This document shows positions 50,236 through 58,769 of a stretch of DNA of 64,000 bases, one piece after another. Each line of letters starts with the position of its first letter. Position 1 is the stretch's first letter. Made by a program: the position numbers and the translations under genes. This DNA comes from Oleiagrimonas citrea (GTDB taxonomy: Bacteria > Pseudomonadota > Gammaproteobacteria > Xanthomonadales > Rhodanobacteraceae). The stretch lies in contig NZ_JAAZQD010000002.1 of assembly GCF_012395255.1 (NCBI RefSeq), positions 248,001 to 312,000 on the forward strand. Reading direction: 5' to 3'. The notes beneath the pieces were generated by a model. It had not been told where the DNA came from. It saw only the letters and a list, made by a program, of their open reading frames with translations, and ran no database searches.

Positions 50236-50249
50236 AATAGCGCGCTATT
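50236..50249. promoter_or_regulatory. Additional OhrR-type palindrome downstream of ohr
   Basis: A second exact AATAGCGCGCTATT. About 30 bp further on are AAGGAG and an ATG (50283) that opens a frame with no recognisable product. It may mark the control region of a decayed third gene of the OhrR regulon. Confidence 0.6.
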
Positions 50250-50430
50250 CAAGGGCTATCGATGCGCAAGGAGCCTCCCCATATGCAACCTCAAGCCCTC
50301 CCTCGTCATCGGCAACCTGGCTACGGGACGCATGCGTTCGGGCCACGCCGCTCACGCCGGCGACACCCCGACACGCACCACCATCAGGCAGCTGACGCGC
50401 GATGCATGACAGACCGGTTCCGTACTTCGC

Positions 50431-51558
50431 TCAACCGGTTTCGCCCAACAACCCACGCGTCCGGGCATGCCGCACTCGACTGCGCAGGCGCAGGAAAGGT
50501 CGCTCCACGCCGTAATGGAACACCGCTCCGACCAGCAGCACCGCCACCGCGTAGACCAGCACGGTCCACCACCCATGCCCCTCGACGCGCGCGCCCAGCC
50601 AGCGATGCACGTTGGCGTAGACCGCTTTGTGGGTCAGGTACAGGCTGTAGGAAGCCAGTGCCAGCCAGGTCGCACCGGGCACGCGGCGGCGCCCGACGAT
50701 GCTGTGCGGACTGGCCGCGCCGCACACCAGCGCCATCATGCCCAGCGCCAGCAGCGGATATCCGAACACATTCTGCGCGAACGCCAGCCGCTGACCGGCG
50801 AACCACACCATGCACAGCCCCACCAGACCCAGTCCCACGATCAGCAGCGCCCACGCACGCGCCTGCAGCCAGGACCAGAGCTGTGGTCGATAACAGCGGA
50901 TACCGGCCAGCACCACACCGCCCAGCAAATCGTCCAGACGCGCCCAGGTCGGCATGTACAGATAGCGCATGTACGCCTGCCCCGCCGCGCGACCGGCGGC
51001 CTGCAGCGGCGCGACCTCCGTGGTCCACAGCATCCCGCGCAGCAGCATGCCGCCGAGCATCAGCACCATGCATGTCGCCACCACACGGCGCGGCGACGGT
51101 CGCCAGGCCAGCGCCACGGCGAACATAGGAAACAGCAGATAGAAGTGCTCCTCCACGCACAGGGACCACGCGTGCGAAAGCGCCACCTGGGACGACGGCG
51201 CCGGCCACAGATTCATGCTGAAGGTCAGGAATTCCCAGGTTGGCCGCATCCCCGGCGCTTCGCGCAGAAAGGGCCAGCCCACATAGATCGCGAGCACCAG
51301 CAGATACACCGGCAGAATCCGGAACGCACGCCGCAGATAGAAGTCGGCGAACGAGAACGGCTCGCCGCGCGCCAGCGGTTTCAACACCTGCGATCCGATC
51401 AGGAACCCACTGAGCGCGAAGAACAGGTCCACACCCATCCAACCGCTCCAGCGCCATATCCCGCCGCCGCTGTAGCCCCCCGCGTAATAGCTGTGGAACA
51501 CCATTACCCAGACAATTGCGATCGCTCGCAGCAGATCCAGTCCCGGCTGCCGTTGCAT
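50431..51558 (-). CDS. Acyltransferase 3 family membrane protein (OafA/YrhL-like)
   Basis: A 375-residue protein with about ten membrane helices. Landmarks of the acyltransferase 3 family are LDLLRAIAIVWVMVFHSYY near 7-25, with the catalytic His, GVDLFFALSGFLIG near 42-55, FYLRRAFRILPVYL near 73-86, and WSLCVEEHFYLLFP. Such enzymes acetylate or succinylate surface sugars, antibiotics or lipids. The ATG at 51558 follows AAGGGA; an upstream start has no ribosome-binding site. No glycan cluster surrounds it. Confidence 0.9.
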   Translation of the reverse strand: MQRQPGLDLLRAIAIVWVMVFHSYYAGGYSGGGIWRWSGWMGVDLFFALSGFLIGSQVLKPLARGEPFSFADFYLRRAFRILPVYLLVLAIYVGWPFLREAPGMRPTWEFLTFSMNLWPAPSSQVALSHAWSLCVEEHFYLLFPMFAVALAWRPSPRRVVATCMVLMLGGMLLRGMLWTTEVAPLQAAGRAAGQAYMRYLYMPTWARLDDLLGGVVLAGIRCYRPQLWSWLQARAWALLIVGLGLVGLCMVWFAGQRLAFAQNVFGYPLLALGMMALVCGAASPHSIVGRRRVPGATWLALASYSLYLTHKAVYANVHRWLGARVEGHGWWTVLVYAVAVLLVGAVFHYGVERPFLRLRSRVRHARTRGLLGETG

Positions 51559-51680
51559 GCTTGTCCCTTGCCGCGTGCCCCGATGCACGCGGCGAGCCTA
51601 GTCGGCAATTCGGGCAAATGGCGGGCAGGTTCGAGCCGACGCCATGACAGGCGCCGGAAGCCATGCCGAACCGGCTCGCG

Positions 51681-52226
51681 CTAGAACGACGTGCGCCGCA
51701 CCTCGAGATCGCGTAAATCACGCCGCTTCCAGTACGCGATACGCGCCTGCCACTGCGAGGCCGCCACATGATCGCGCCCGAAATCGACGCCAATACGGGC
51801 ACCTTGAGGTTGTTCCAGCTCCAGCACGATGCGATTGCCGGACTTGCGTTGCAGGCCCAGCCGGTTGGCAGCATGTGTCCACTCGTGCTTCCAATGCCGG
51901 ACCTGTTCGCTACGAAGCATGTATTCGTGTGCATCCGGCGTGCGCACCCAGAGCCGGTCCGAAGCATGATCCAGTGCGATGTTCCGGTGATGCACCGACG
52001 CCTGGAATCCGCTCGGAAACCTGGGTTCGTAGCGCAATAGAGAACGGTACGCCAGCAAACTCGCCAGGAGCAGCAGCAAAGCCGCGCCGAGCATCAGGTC
52101 ACCATGCCGTTGAATGACATGATCCAGCTTGGGCCAGATCAGTATCGCCGCCAGACATGTCGCCAACGCCGCCCCGATCAGCGTCAGCCGAATCGCAAAC
52201 CTTTGCCTCGTCGATAGGTAGTGCAT
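51681..52226 (-). CDS. Membrane-anchored protein with DUF2244-like layout
   Basis: A 181-residue protein with two membrane helices at about 14-32 and 45-63, then a soluble domain. The second part is a strand-rich region (IALDHASDRLWV, RIVLELEQPQGARIGV) resembling the PH-like half of DUF2244 proteins, but the match is loose. The start at 52226 has GGGAG nine bases upstream; a GTG three codons earlier is possible. It is divergent from the XRE regulator gene, and they share a 200-bp promoter region. Confidence 0.65.
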   Translation of the reverse strand: MHYLSTRQRFAIRLTLIGAALATCLAAILIWPKLDHVIQRHGDLMLGAALLLLLASLLAYRSLLRYEPRFPSGFQASVHHRNIALDHASDRLWVRTPDAHEYMLRSEQVRHWKHEWTHAANRLGLQRKSGNRIVLELEQPQGARIGVDFGRDHVAASQWQARIAYWKRRDLRDLEVRRTSF

Positions 52227-52425
52227 CTCCAACACTCCCGATTCCCTTCCATTCGCGTTTGATGTGACATCGATCCGTGATCGCGGTTCGCGAGTGATGC
52301 ATCGCGCCCCTCCGCACGACCACCGATCCAGCTCCGATTATACACGTTATACAGGTAACATCTCTTGTTTCGTCTAACGCATGCTCGGGTAATAACGTCC
52401 ATGGCCGGACCTTCGAGCGACGGTC

Positions 52426-52716
52426 ATGAAAAGAGCTTCGATCCACACCCCTGAGCATGCCGAATTGGTCACGCTACTGCGTGATCTGCGTCTCGAAGCC
52501 GGACTTTCGCAAGCCGAGGTCGCCGCTTCGCTGGGGCGTCCGCAGACCTATGTCTCGGCCATCGAGGTCGGCCAACGGGGCGTGGATCTGGTCCAGGTCC
52601 GTGAACTGGGCGCCATCTACGGCGTCACCTTCACCGACTTTGCCGAGCGGCTCGAACAACGCCTCAAGGACAAAATCAGCGAGACGCGACCGCCGAGGCG
52701 ACGACGCAAGTCCTGA
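52426..52716 (+). CDS. XRE-family helix-turn-helix regulator (chromosomal copy)
   Basis: A 96-residue single-domain regulator. The helix-turn-helix is LSQAEVAASLGRPQTYVSAIE at about 28-48, followed by GQRGVDLVQVREL and a basic tail. It is about half identical to the island gene at 19663-19947 over nearly its whole length. Upstream lies TTATACACGTTATACAGGTAA, which resembles the TATAGGTA/TACCTA repeats in front of the island gene. It may control itself and the divergent membrane-anchored gene. Confidence 0.9.
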   Translation: MKRASIHTPEHAELVTLLRDLRLEAGLSQAEVAASLGRPQTYVSAIEVGQRGVDLVQVRELGAIYGVTFTDFAERLEQRLKDKISETRPPRRRRKS

Positions 52717-52940
52717 CCCTGACTAGCGCAAAACCTACCACGCCCGTTATCGACAGGCATCTACGCCATCCGCGCTACATCCGGATGACCGTCTCCCCGA
52801 AACCCAGCGAGACACACTCCACATCGGCATCGGGTCTGCTCTGCGCGCCCGCAAATCGCCCGCATCCCGGCTCCGATCCGTCGTGAATCCCTCGCAGACT
52901 ACGTGCATCCGGCCTCGCGCCGCTATCAGGGAATGCATGC

Positions 52941-53837
52941 ATGCTTCGTCGTGAACTTCTGAAAAGCCTAGCGGTAGGTGCCGGCATGGCGGCCATGCCG
53001 CAGGTGCGCGCGCACACGCCCGAAGGACGCCAACTCGACGCACGTCGCTACATCCATACGCGCCTTGCCGCGCTGGAAAAGCGTCATGGTGGTCGTCTTG
53101 GTGTGGCGATGCTGGACACGGCCAGCGGTCGGCAGATCGGCTATCGCGCGGATCACCGTTTCCTGATGTGCAGCACGCACAAGGTGCTGGTGGTCGCCGC
53201 CCTGCTGGCGCGCGTGGACCGCGGCATCGAGGACCTGCAACGCCGTGTGATCTTCGATCATCAAGCCCTCCTCGATTACGCGCCCGTCACCCGGCGCCAC
53301 GTCGGCGCTCCCGGCATGACGCTGGAAGCTTTGTGCGAGGCCGCCATCACCCTCAGCGACAACACCGCGGACAACCTCCTGCTGAACGCACTGGGCGGGC
53401 CCGATGCCGTGACCGCCTATGCCCGCAGCCTGGGCGACCGAGTCACGCTGCTCACGCGCACTGAACCGGCGCTCAATCTCGCCCTGCCCGACGACCCCAG
53501 CGACACCACCACCCCGCAGGCCATGCTGAGCGACCTGCGCGACCTGTTGATCGGCGAAGCGCTGCATCCGGCTTCGCGCCAACGCCTGCTTGGCTGGATG
53601 CGCGCGTGCCAAACCGGCTCGCGACTGCTGCGCGCAGGACTGCCTCGTGCCTGGCGCTGCGCCGACAAGACCGGTCGCGGCGCCGCCAACGAGATCCACG
53701 ACATTGGCCTGATCGAGCCGCCGCACGGCAAACCCGTGCTGGTCTGCGCCTATTACGCCGACTCCATCGCACCGGAAGCGGCCCGCGAGAGCGTGCTCGC
53801 CGATGTCGGACGGCTCGCGGTCACGCTGCGCGGCTGA
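52941..53837 (+). CDS. bla: Class A beta-lactamase
   Basis: A 298-residue serine beta-lactamase that should hydrolyse penicillins and possibly cephalosporins in the periplasm. All class A motifs are present: Ser78-T-H-Lys81, SDN at 139-141, Glu175 in TEPALN, and KTG at 243-245. The N-terminus starts MLRRELLKSLAVGAGMAAM, with twin arginines and a short hydrophobic stretch, pointing to Tat rather than Sec export. No ampR-like regulator is adjacent. The spectrum cannot be told from sequence alone. Confidence 0.95.
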   Translation: MLRRELLKSLAVGAGMAAMPQVRAHTPEGRQLDARRYIHTRLAALEKRHGGRLGVAMLDTASGRQIGYRADHRFLMCSTHKVLVVAALLARVDRGIEDLQRRVIFDHQALLDYAPVTRRHVGAPGMTLEALCEAAITLSDNTADNLLLNALGGPDAVTAYARSLGDRVTLLTRTEPALNLALPDDPSDTTTPQAMLSDLRDLLIGEALHPASRQRLLGWMRACQTGSRLLRAGLPRAWRCADKTGRGAANEIHDIGLIEPPHGKPVLVCAYYADSIAPEAARESVLADVGRLAVTLRG

Positions 53838-53871
53838 TCGTGCTTCCGGACATCCGACGGATGCCGCGCAC

Positions 53872-54693
53872 TCAGCGCGGCTCGTCCAGGCGCAAGGTCA
53901 GGCATTTGGCCGAACCGCCGGATTTCATGAACTCGCCCAGCGGCGTTTCGATCACGTCGTAGCCGAGTCCGCGCAAGCCGTCGCGCAGCGCATCGCTGGC
54001 CCGATTCAGGATCACCGCATCGTTCACGTCCACCGCATTGCAGGCGAAGGCAGCGGCATCGTCCGCGCCGACGGCGAGACGCCTGTGCGCCGGCACCCGC
54101 TCCTCGATCAAGGCACGCGAAGCGTCATCGAAGGCCGCCGGGTGATACAGCAGTGCACCGTTCTGCAGGGGACAGAAACAGGTATCCAGATGGTAGAAAC
54201 GCGCATCGCTCAGTCTCAAGGGAATCACCTCGATATCCAGCATGGTTCCCAGGATGTCGGCACACGCCGCGTCGCTGCGATGCCCGTATCCCATCCAGAG
54301 CAGCGACTGTCCGCGATCGAGCAGCGCGTCGCCCGCACCCTCGAAATCAAGTCCCTCGGGCAAGGCCTGGATCGTGTAGCCCTGCTGCGCGAACCAGCGC
54401 TCGAACAGCGGCTCCTCTCCCTTGCGCTGCGCATGACGGAACCGGCTGGGGACGAACGTGTCGCCGAGCACGACGCCCGCATTGGCGGTGAAGGGCATGT
54501 CCGGAAGGCCCGGCGCAGGCTCGATGAGCCGCACCTCGGCGCGGGCGCTCAGCAGGGCATGCAAAGCGTCCCATTGCGCCTGCGCCCGCGACCGATGCAC
54601 GCCGTCGACATGACGCGCCATCCACGGGTTGATCACGTACGAAACCTCGAAGTACGTGGGCGGGCACATCAACATGCGGGGTCGTTGCGTCAT
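53872..54693 (-). CDS. Arginine-deiminase-fold hydrolase (amidinotransferase/dimethylargininase-like)
   Basis: A 273-residue enzyme of the guanidino-group modifying superfamily. FTANAG near 68-73, FEGAGDALL near 115-123, FYHLDTCFCPL near 163-173 (with the catalytic His) and the final GGSAKC with Cys264 are the usual active-site elements. Members cleave or transfer the guanidino group of arginine or methylated arginines; the exact substrate is not certain. It is convergent with the beta-lactamase gene, and arginase is about 42 kb away. Confidence 0.86.
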   Translation of the reverse strand: MTQRPRMLMCPPTYFEVSYVINPWMARHVDGVHRSRAQAQWDALHALLSARAEVRLIEPAPGLPDMPFTANAGVVLGDTFVPSRFRHAQRKGEEPLFERWFAQQGYTIQALPEGLDFEGAGDALLDRGQSLLWMGYGHRSDAACADILGTMLDIEVIPLRLSDARFYHLDTCFCPLQNGALLYHPAAFDDASRALIEERVPAHRRLAVGADDAAAFACNAVDVNDAVILNRASDALRDGLRGLGYDVIETPLGEFMKSGGSAKCLTLRLDEPR

Positions 54694-55071
54694 GCAAACC
54701 TCCTCGTGCGGGAATCGTCGAACTCAAGGACCTGCGGACAAGTCCAATGCGTGTCGCCAGATCGACCGTAACGGATCAAGGCATACGGACAAAGGGGGCC
54801 GGCAGCCGATCGAGCAGCCCGTACAGCGCAGACATGCAGACAGACAGATCCGGTTCAACGCCGCAATTCAAGTGGCAGGGCGCTGTCCTGCAGATTTCAG
54901 CGTGAAGCCTTGAATAATTTGTTGCACGAATGCAGCGGATGCCGTTATCACCGTTGGTTGTTAGGTGCTCTCACGCCCCACGAGGCCTCCATGCACTGTG
55001 CGTGTCATCATGGCATGGAACTGCACGACGACCTCGCCCCTGCCTCGGCTCCGCTCGCACAAGGCCCGCCC
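54694..55071. other. Intergenic region between the deiminase-fold and FMN-reductase genes
   Basis: About 380 bp. An open frame runs in phase with the FMN reductase from about 54910, and its cysteine- and histidine-rich residues look non-coding. No terminator or convincing promoter was seen. Confidence 0.4.
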
Positions 55072-55662
55072 ATGTCCGATCGCATTCTCGTCCTGTATGG
55101 CTCCTACCGCTCCGATCGCGCCGGCATACGACTGGCGAACTACATCGTGCACGGCCTGCGCGCGCGTGGCGCCGAAGCCGAACTGATCGATGCCATGCAG
55201 ATCGACCTGCCCATGCTCGATCGCATGTACAAGGAGCATGCCGAGGGCGAGGCCCCCGAGGCGATGAACGCCCTGGCGAAAAAGATCCGTGCGGCCGACG
55301 GTTTCGTGTTCGTGACCGGGGAATACAACTGGGGCATGCAGCCCGGCCTGAAAAACCTCACCGATCACTTCCTCGAGGAATGGTTCTGGCGTCCCGCCGG
55401 AATCGTCAGCTATTCGGCCGGGCGACTGGGCGGCGCGCGCGCCAACCTGCTCTGGCACGGCACCCTGTCTGAAATGGGCATGGTCGTGATCTCCAGCACC
55501 GTGCTGGTCGGCTCGGTCGGCCAGACGCTCGACACAGAAGGCCGGCCGCAGGGCGAGGCCGGCGCGTTCCTGGAACAATCGTTCGCGCGCTTTGCAGACG
55601 ACCTGGCCTGGTGGACCGAAGCCGCGCGCCTGCAGCGTCAGCGCCGCAAGCCGCCGTACTGA
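55072..55662 (+). CDS. NAD(P)H-dependent FMN reductase-like flavoprotein
   Basis: A 196-residue flavodoxin-like protein. The FMN phosphate loop is LYGSYRSDRAG at 8-18, and a GEYNWGMQPGLKNLTDHF segment near 82-99 provides the isoalloxazine contact typical of the NADPH-dependent FMN reductase family. It should reduce free flavin or quinones. The ATG at 55072 begins right at the first strand. Confidence 0.87.
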   Translation: MSDRILVLYGSYRSDRAGIRLANYIVHGLRARGAEAELIDAMQIDLPMLDRMYKEHAEGEAPEAMNALAKKIRAADGFVFVTGEYNWGMQPGLKNLTDHFLEEWFWRPAGIVSYSAGRLGGARANLLWHGTLSEMGMVVISSTVLVGSVGQTLDTEGRPQGEAGAFLEQSFARFADDLAWWTEAARLQRQRRKPPY

Positions 55663-55938
55663 CCGGCTCACGCCGAGGCACGCGCCGGTTATGCACTTTG
55701 CTTCCCGGCCGACGCGACCGGCTGCGGTACCATGAGCGTTCATGCGATCCGTCGACACATGGCCTCGCGTCCTGCGCAGACGTGAAGCCCGACGCGTTGC
55801 GAATCTTTCTTGCACCGAGCGACCGCTCCGCGGGACCACCCAGTCCGCGACGTGCGATGCCACGGCCAGCGCCACCATCCACCGTGCACGTCGCTCGCGC
55901 ACTCGATTCATGCACACGCCACCACGTCCCCGTTCCCC

Positions 55939-57159
55939 ATGACGCGTCACACCGCATCGCCCTCCACTTCAGCCGGGTCCAGCCTGGCCGTGATCATCTT
56001 CTGGCTCGCCTCCGGCGCCTTCGCCATCGGCGCGGGTGAATTCGCGGCCATGAGTCTGCTGCCGTACTTCGCCGCGGAGTTCCACGCGTCCGAAGCCGTG
56101 GCCGGACACGCCATCAGCGCCTACGCGCTGGGCGTGGTCATCGGCGCACCGCTGATCGCGATGTTCGCCTCGAGACTGCCTCGCAAGCACGTACTGCTGG
56201 CCCTGATGGGTGTGTTCGCCATCGGCAACCTGCTGACTGCGCTGGCGCCGTCGATGTGGACGATGGACCTGGCGCGCTTCCTCAGCGGCCTGCCGCATGG
56301 CGCGTTCTTCGGCATCGCGATGCTGTTCGCCGCCGACATCGCCGGGAAGCACCGGCGGGCGCAGGCCGTCAGCCAGGTCATTCTGGGCCTGGCCATCGCC
56401 AATATCGTGGGTGTCCCGGTGGTCAACTACCTCGGCCAGCTGCTTGGCTGGCGTACCGGCTTCGCGATGGTCGCGGCGCTGGCCTGTCTCACCGTGATCA
56501 TGGTCTGGCGCACCGCACCGTACAAGGGACCGCATCCCGACGCACATCCGCTGGCCGAGATCGGCGCCTTCCGCAATCGCGACGTGCTGCTGACGCTGGC
56601 CATGGGCGCCATCGGCTTCGGTGGCATGTTCGCGGTGTACACCTATTTCAGCGCAGCCTTCCTGGCGACCACGCATGCGCCGGCATGGGGCGTGTCCGTC
56701 ATTCTGATGATCTACGGCGTCGGCACCACGCTGGGCAACATCGTGGCCGGCGCATTCTCCGGCGGCCGCCTGCTGAAGGCCGCCCTGGCGCTGCAGATCG
56801 TGCTGGGTCTGGCCTGCGGTTTCTATGCATTCTCGATCGGCAACGTCGTCCTCATGGGCACTTCGCTGTTCATCATCGGCCTGGGCGGCGGTCTGGTCGT
56901 GCCCTTGCAGACGCGGCTGATGGACGTGGCCGGCAACGCCCAGACGCTCGCCGCCGCGATGAACCATGCGGCCTTCAACATGGCCAACGCACTCGGACCG
57001 TGGCTGGCCGGCATGGCGCTCACGGCCGGATGGGGCTGGCGCGCGACCGGGGGCGTCGGCGTCGCCCTGGCCCTCGGCGGTGTGGCGATCTGGCTCGCCA
57101 TGCGCTGGTCGGAATCGCGCCGCACACTCGATGCGGACCTCGAACGCGCCCCCGCCTGA
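55939..57159 (+). CDS. Major facilitator superfamily efflux transporter (AraJ/Bcr-type DHA1)
   Basis: A 406-residue transporter with twelve membrane helices. The first helix has FAIGAGEFAAMSLLPYFAAEF, a pattern of DHA1 drug exporters such as AraJ and YdhP, and loop 2-3 has the shortened MFS motif SRLPRKHVLLALM. Helix 4 has ARFLSGLPHGAFFGIAM. It probably exports a sugar-like or drug-like compound. The ATG at 55939 is the first after a low-quality upstream frame. Confidence 0.9.
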   Translation: MTRHTASPSTSAGSSLAVIIFWLASGAFAIGAGEFAAMSLLPYFAAEFHASEAVAGHAISAYALGVVIGAPLIAMFASRLPRKHVLLALMGVFAIGNLLTALAPSMWTMDLARFLSGLPHGAFFGIAMLFAADIAGKHRRAQAVSQVILGLAIANIVGVPVVNYLGQLLGWRTGFAMVAALACLTVIMVWRTAPYKGPHPDAHPLAEIGAFRNRDVLLTLAMGAIGFGGMFAVYTYFSAAFLATTHAPAWGVSVILMIYGVGTTLGNIVAGAFSGGRLLKAALALQIVLGLACGFYAFSIGNVVLMGTSLFIIGLGGGLVVPLQTRLMDVAGNAQTLAAAMNHAAFNMANALGPWLAGMALTAGWGWRATGGVGVALALGGVAIWLAMRWSESRRTLDADLERAPA

Positions 57160-57554
57160 CGCTCCGAACGCGCACGCTTTTCGGATAGTTCCCGCTGCAT
57201 CAATGGCCGCGCTCGCCCCGGTTTCGCTCGACATCCGTCGCTGCGAACTGCATCCCCTTCTCGGCAGCTCGCCAAACCGAACTAAGCGGATACTAAGCAA
57301 TATCCCGCTATATCCCCCTGCGCGCAGCGTATGTCTCCGCCTAGAGAGACCGCTCGTTGCGCGCGTCCGCGCTCTTATGTTTCACGCCGCGGAAAGGCTG
57401 GGGGCAGTTTGCATATGAAAAAGCCTTAAGTAGGAAGGCGTGAATGCGGGAACCGACTTGAGCCGAACGGCTCGTCGAGCGTTTGCATCGGCGTGTCTTC
57501 GTTCGGCCTGTGATCGGACATCAACTTATTCGACGCATTCAAAGGAGAAGCCTT
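57160..57554. other. Intergenic region upstream of the secreted HELAE protein
   Basis: About 395 bp without a supported gene. AAGGAG directly precedes the next ATG. No clear promoter or terminator was identified. Confidence 0.4.
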
Positions 57555-58592
57555 ATGAAATCCACAGGAAAAATCCTGACCGCCCTTTCGCTGACCCTGC
57601 TGGCCAGCGCCAGCTTCGCGGCCAAGCCGCCCACTCCCATGAACTACGAAGGCACGCCTGGCGGCGTCCGCCTGCTCGAACAGGGTCAGCCGGTGGCCAT
57701 CGTGCATCCGACCGTGGATGCGATGGATGCCTGGCGCGCGCAGCATCCGAACCGCGGCCAGGCCAAGGGCGGCAATCACGGTGGCGGCTCCACCACCACC
57801 AACAACCTGATCTACCAGGGCGGCACCGGCGGCATCGGTGTGGAAACTTCGCCGAAGGTCTATCTGGTGGTCTGGGGTTCGCAGTGGAACAACAATGATC
57901 CCAGCGGCGAAGTCTCGATCCTCGAGTCCTTCCTCGGCAGCGTCGGCGGCAGCTCCTGGCTGAACAGCGTCACGCAGTACTGCCAGGGCGTGAGCAGCGG
58001 CACCGAGTTCTGCAACGGTGCAGGCACCGCAGCCGGCAATCCGCTGAACATCTATCAGAACGTGTGGTTCGACAACAGCTCGGCCGCGCCGAGCCATCCG
58101 ACGCAGTCGCAGCTGGCTGCCGAAGCGGTCAAGGCCGCCGCGCACTTCGGCAACACGTCGTCCGGTAGCAACGCCAGCACCCAGTACGTGATTGCCACCG
58201 CGACCGGCAACAGCGCGTCCGGCTTCGGCACGCAGTACTGCGCGTACCACAGCTACAGCAGCTCCTCGTACGGCAACGTGGCCTACACCAACCTGCCGTA
58301 CATGACCGACGCCGGTGCGAGCTGCGGCGCCAACTTCAATGGCCTGGGTTCGAAGGCCGGCATCACCATCGTCGAAGGCCATGAGCTGGCCGAGACGATT
58401 TCGGACCAGTTCCCGAGCAGCGGCTGGATCGACGGCAGCGGCGCAGAGAACGGCGACAAGTGCGCCTGGATTTCCTCCGGTCAAGGCGCATCCGCAAACG
58501 TCACGCTCTCCGGCGGCACCACCTACCCGGTGCAATCGCTGTGGAGCAACGCCTTTAATAGCGGCGCAGGCGGTTGCGTGTTGTCGTACTGA
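57555..58592 (+). CDS. Secreted metalloprotease-like protein with HELAE motif (EXORDIUM-like layout)
   Basis: A 345-residue exported protein with a signal peptide (cleavage after SFA near 22). A propeptide-like region to about 75 is followed by a Gly/Ser/Asn-rich spacer and a conserved domain from about 92. The segment VEGHELAETISDQ near 277-289, then GWIDGSGAENGDKCAW near 296-311, is a pattern seen in secreted bacterial and fungal proteins and in plant EXORDIUM-type proteins. His and Glu there could bind a metal. Six cysteines suggest disulphides. Peptidase activity is not proven. AAGGAG precedes the ATG. Confidence 0.78.
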   Translation: MKSTGKILTALSLTLLASASFAAKPPTPMNYEGTPGGVRLLEQGQPVAIVHPTVDAMDAWRAQHPNRGQAKGGNHGGGSTTTNNLIYQGGTGGIGVETSPKVYLVVWGSQWNNNDPSGEVSILESFLGSVGGSSWLNSVTQYCQGVSSGTEFCNGAGTAAGNPLNIYQNVWFDNSSAAPSHPTQSQLAAEAVKAAAHFGNTSSGSNASTQYVIATATGNSASGFGTQYCAYHSYSSSSYGNVAYTNLPYMTDAGASCGANFNGLGSKAGITIVEGHELAETISDQFPSSGWIDGSGAENGDKCAWISSGQGASANVTLSGGTTYPVQSLWSNAFNSGAGGCVLSY

Positions 58593-58616
58593 TCGCGAAT
58601 TCCCCTCGTGATCGGC

Positions 58617-58649
58617 GCCGGCGATGCCTCGTGCATCGCCGGCATTTTT
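58617..58649 (+). terminator. Rho-independent terminator after the secreted HELAE gene
   Basis: GCCGGCGATGC and GCATCGCCGGC form a perfect 11-bp stem around CTCGT, followed by ATTTTT. Confidence 0.92.
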
Positions 58650-58769
58650 ATGTCCGCACCGAACGCATCCACGGCTTCGCGACAAGCGGTTCTCCGCGTC
58701 GTTTGTAAACGCGGTGACGCTTCCTACAATGACCGCGTCACCTCATCGCAACGGGCGGAACACGGCCAC

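Noticed and set aside
55969-57300. A 443-codon minus-strand frame over the MFS gene
   Set aside because: His/Gln/Arg-rich shadow of a clear twelve-helix transporter.
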